In this document: piece by piece, positions 61,093-64,000 of the stretch
How the letters are laid out: each line of letters starts with the position of its first letter
Position numbering within the stretch: the stretch's first letter is position 1
Assembly: GCA_037042185.1 (NCBI GenBank)
Contig: JAXQJY010000023.1
Location: 558,001-622,000 of the forward strand
Direction of reading: 5' to 3'
Source of the DNA: Sordariomycetes sp. S80-01Y
Lineage: Eukaryota > Ascomycota > Sordariomycetes
Length of the DNA stretch: 64,000 nt
The notes under the pieces: model-generated
The model's input: the letters and a program-made list of their open reading frames with translations, nothing else
Told to the model about the DNA's origin: nothing
Database searches by the model: none
Made by a program: the position numbers and the translations under genes

Positions 61093-63632
61093 CTTGTCAA
61101 GCCACAGGGCGTCGCTGACCACCGACCCTTCGAGCTGTTTCCACCGTCTTGAGACAGAGGTCCGCACCGCATCCCATCTCGTTGCGGCTCAACACACAAT
61201 CGATTACCCAATGCTATCCACCGCCGCGCCGCGGGAAACGTACTGTACCTCGTACCACGAACCACGAGCACAGCTTTGACTCTGCCAGCGGCCAGCGGCC
61301 CCTGGGCCGTGATCTTATTTTCTTGCACGCCGACGGATGCCGGGTTCCACAGTCGTGGCCGGTGCTGCTCCCGTCCCTGTCCTGCTACGATTTCCGGCGC
61401 CGGTCCGGCTACGATCAGGAGTCTCCGAGATCTGGTGAAGTCGGCCATGCGATGGTGGTGTCATGGTGAATTCTCACCAAGCACGGAGCCCTCGTGAGCC
61501 ATTATCTCCCCCGTACCGTCTACGGATTTCCTGGTCAACTTGGAGTTTCATCGAAGGCTGTCCGTCTGGTCTCGTTCACGGTCCTAAACTTTGGCCATGT
61601 CATCGCCGTACCGTATCCACATCCGCGGTCCCATCAAAGGTCACCCGCCGCCAGCAAATTTTCTTCCCGGGGCGGCTGTGGATCCGCCCCGATCGTGACA
61701 TCTTCAGATCGAGACACCAAGAAAAATGCAGTACGTACCGACCGCAAAGGGCTAAAAAAAAATCTTGATAAAATTTTCCCACTATGAGCTCACCCTCCCG
61801 ACGGTGGCCGCTTTGGGGTCGAGGGCAGAGCCGCACCGCCATGATCATACGGGGCATTCTCTGATTGTCGGTTGTCGACATTTTGGGCTGCCTTGTTGGT
61901 TGGATGGTGTTCCTTTCCGTTGGTGAGATCTTGATGGTGCCTGGATGCTACTGTATGGGGGGATTGGCTCTTGATGGACGGGATCAGATTGACATCACTG
62001 CTGCACCACATCGAGGCGAAAACGTGTTTTCCAGCTCGTAGTACTGCAGGGAATGTTCCTGAGACTGAGAATCCGTCCCAATTCTTCATCGGCGGCGTCC
62101 ACCGTCTTCCCAACCGTCCCCCCCGGATTCCAGGTCCTGAGGCTGGGCTTCCTCCCCGCATCTACAGACCTTCTTCCACGTCACAGGGCCAATAATTGTC
62201 TGCATCTCCGCGGTGTCCTTGGCATCATCGACTTAGCCCTCGCCCTCACCATCTTGGCGAAGCACGTAAAACAGGCGCAGCCCAAGTCGAGACTCTTCTT
62301 CCCTTTGCTCGGCCTACTCATCTGCGAGGACAGCCGCGCTCACTTACACCGCACTTCTTCGGTGGGCCCCCCTCGGCTCCGTCCGTCAACAAGGTGCCCA
62401 TTTTCATGACTTGGACTGCAGGGCGCGCCGTAACTGTGGGCTCTCACGAAACGGCCCATCACGTAAAATACTGCCGGCCCCTTGCAGGCGACTCTCCTGA
62501 CTCGGTACTTCGCGTCGTCCCATCGTAAACTGACGGCAAGACGCCGTCTTCCCACGTGCGCGCGGCTCCCGCCAGGGATCTTCAGCGTCGGCATCCCCCG
62601 TTCGATGCCTCAAGTTATCCTACTCCTCTGCCCAGCAGGCAGATGTCAGCCTGGTGAGTATTTCAAAGCGATGGCATGGAGGCTTTCGTGCAAATGCCCG
62701 CCATTGGCTGCAATTACCGCTGCATGTCTCGAGGCGCTGCGATCCCCGGATTTGCAAGCCACCGCGATTGATAATCAGGAGCTGGGGACGGCAGACCTCC
62801 GATGGTCGGAGCGCCGTGTAAGACGACATCCCGTAGCGTGCGCCTTATGGTCATGACGACTTGACAATAACTGGAGCGCTTGATGGGGAATTTAGCCATG
62901 GGGATCAGTCTCGAAGTACGGCAAGGAGTCATCCGCTCTGTTCACGATTGACACTTGCGTTCTGGAAGCGACGGACAACACACCACCATGGCTACGATGG
63001 CGCGTTTCTCGTCGTCGCAAGCGACCTGTAACCGCAACCTTGATGGACTAAGGGCGCCAATGACCCAGTTAGTACAATGCTCGCTGTCGTTGAAATAGAC
63101 ATGTGATTTTACTTTGGACCGCCGACCAGCTTCTCAGGAATAACTGCTATTCGCATTAGATCGCGAATAACATAATGCTCTCCCGCATCCCCGAAGTCGG
63201 TCCCTCAACCCCAGCCATCCCGCATTTCCCGCAATCCATCACGGCTTTCGCTTTTCGGTTCCTGTTCCGCAGTGAGTGCGGATGGGCTCCGAGAGCTTTG
63301 CGCTGCGCAGTAGGCTCCGTCCGCGGAATCTCCTGATGAACCACTTCGAGTTGGTCAAAGGTTCCTCGCTTGCCCCCACGCTGCTCCATAGCAGGCGTCT
63401 AGAAGCACGGCAGGAAATGACTGGAGTTTGACTACAGGTTCTAGTTTCTACAGCAAAAAAACGACACACGGTCGAGTTGCCCGCGGGGCGGGGCCTCGCG
63501 ATGGATTGCCTTCGGGAACGGGAGAGCACAACGGCCTTCACACGTCGAAAACCTTGGAACATCTTCCTCGAATCCGAGTTGAATTCAATTCCATCTTACA
63601 ATTTTCATATTCCTTGAGGAGTCTTCCCGCGT

Positions 63633-63650
63633 TGCTGCTGCTGCTGCTGC
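63633..63650 (+). repeat. (TGC)6 trinucleotide repeat
   Basis: Six perfect TGC units lie in a short open frame without other coding support. Confidence 0.9.
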
Positions 63651-64000
63651 CACAGCGATGATCTACCAGTGACTTACATGGTTGCCCAGATGGCCCAAAC
63701 CAGCAGGTGAACACAACATCGCCAGGATCCTTCCCTTCTATCTGTCGACAACAGACACTGGGGTTCTTTCCCAAAGACATGTCTGGCGGTTCAATCAATT
63801 AGCCTGCTTCAGCTCGAAAAAATCCAGGACTTCTGACCATGTATGTGCCGGAACTACAAGCGCCTGCAATCTCCGTGAACTTCACTGCAGCAATGCGTCT
63901 TCCTCAGCTGTGAAGACGATGTTGGTGAAGGTAGACGATGGTGAAAGATGGCCCCTATGTCTCGGCGCATTTTTGTGAGTCCATGGATGTTTCCCAGACG

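Larger units (their letters stand above)
59968..64000. other. Gene-poor 4-kb right end
   Basis: The first ~500 bases are the promoter region of the arrestin gene. Beyond that I find only short frames (largest about 155 codons, 61448-60981 minus) that have no domain, no signal peptide and no splice-linked continuation. A decamer repeat (61073-61092) and a TGC repeat (63633-63650) are present. The right end may be the leader of a gene outside the window. Confidence 0.5.

Noticed and set aside
60981-61448. 155-codon minus-strand frame at the right end
   Set aside because: It crosses a decamer repeat, has no recognisable motif, and no splicing extends it.
1-64000. Transposons, virus-like elements, CRISPR arrays and tRNA genes
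   Set aside because: I saw no transposase or reverse-transcriptase motifs, no long terminal repeats, no CRISPR-type repeats and no convincing tRNA B box; a tRNAscan or repeat search could still find something missed by eye.

Overview
The window looks like nuclear DNA of a filamentous ascomycete (Pezizomycotina; species not determinable from sequence alone). The spliced genes have 45-70 nt introns with GTAAGT-like donors and CTAAC/CTGAC-like branch points, and the gene set is typical of such fungi: a giant non-ribosomal peptide synthetase (NRPS), an AA9 copper monooxygenase, a LaeA-like methyltransferase, a fungal SLIP-GC-type GTPase and an ART-type arrestin.

Positions 3-41324 (+) are one uninterrupted, intron-free reading frame of 13,773 codons that is still open at the left edge, so its start lies outside the window. 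It encodes the last 13 modules of an NRPS: the end of an adenylation domain plus carrier (module 0), twelve complete C-A-T modules, and a terminal condensation-like domain followed directly by the stop. All 13 carrier serines, all 13 HHxxxDG condensation motifs and the A10 lysines are present. I see no epimerase, N-methyltransferase, thioesterase or reductase domain. The expected product is a peptide of at least 13 residues released by the terminal C domain, probably by cyclisation. Two A-domain lineages alternate in a pattern that suggests the gene grew by duplicating three-module blocks and later single modules. Modules 9 and 10 share one specificity code, and modules 4 and 7 share another.

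To the right on the + strand are a 612-aa predicted coiled-coil protein with an N-myristoylation-type start (42065-43958, one intron), a small secreted acidic cysteine-bearing protein (45673-46399, two introns), and a 14-exon dynamin/SLIP-GC-like GTPase (47166-50807) that seems to use a 10-nt micro-exon. Then the strand switches. On the minus strand are an AA9 LPMO (51362-52150), a LaeA-like methyltransferase (53839-55108), an unrecognised 375-aa protein (56235-57432) and an Ldb19/ART1-like arrestin with two PY motifs (58471-59967). From about 60 kb to the right edge I see no supportable gene.

No clear tailoring enzyme, transporter or cluster-specific regulator lies right of the NRPS, so its 3' end is probably the right border of the biosynthetic cluster; the rest would lie to the left. 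Gene models right of 42 kb were assembled by reading frame and splice sites only and have no transcript support.
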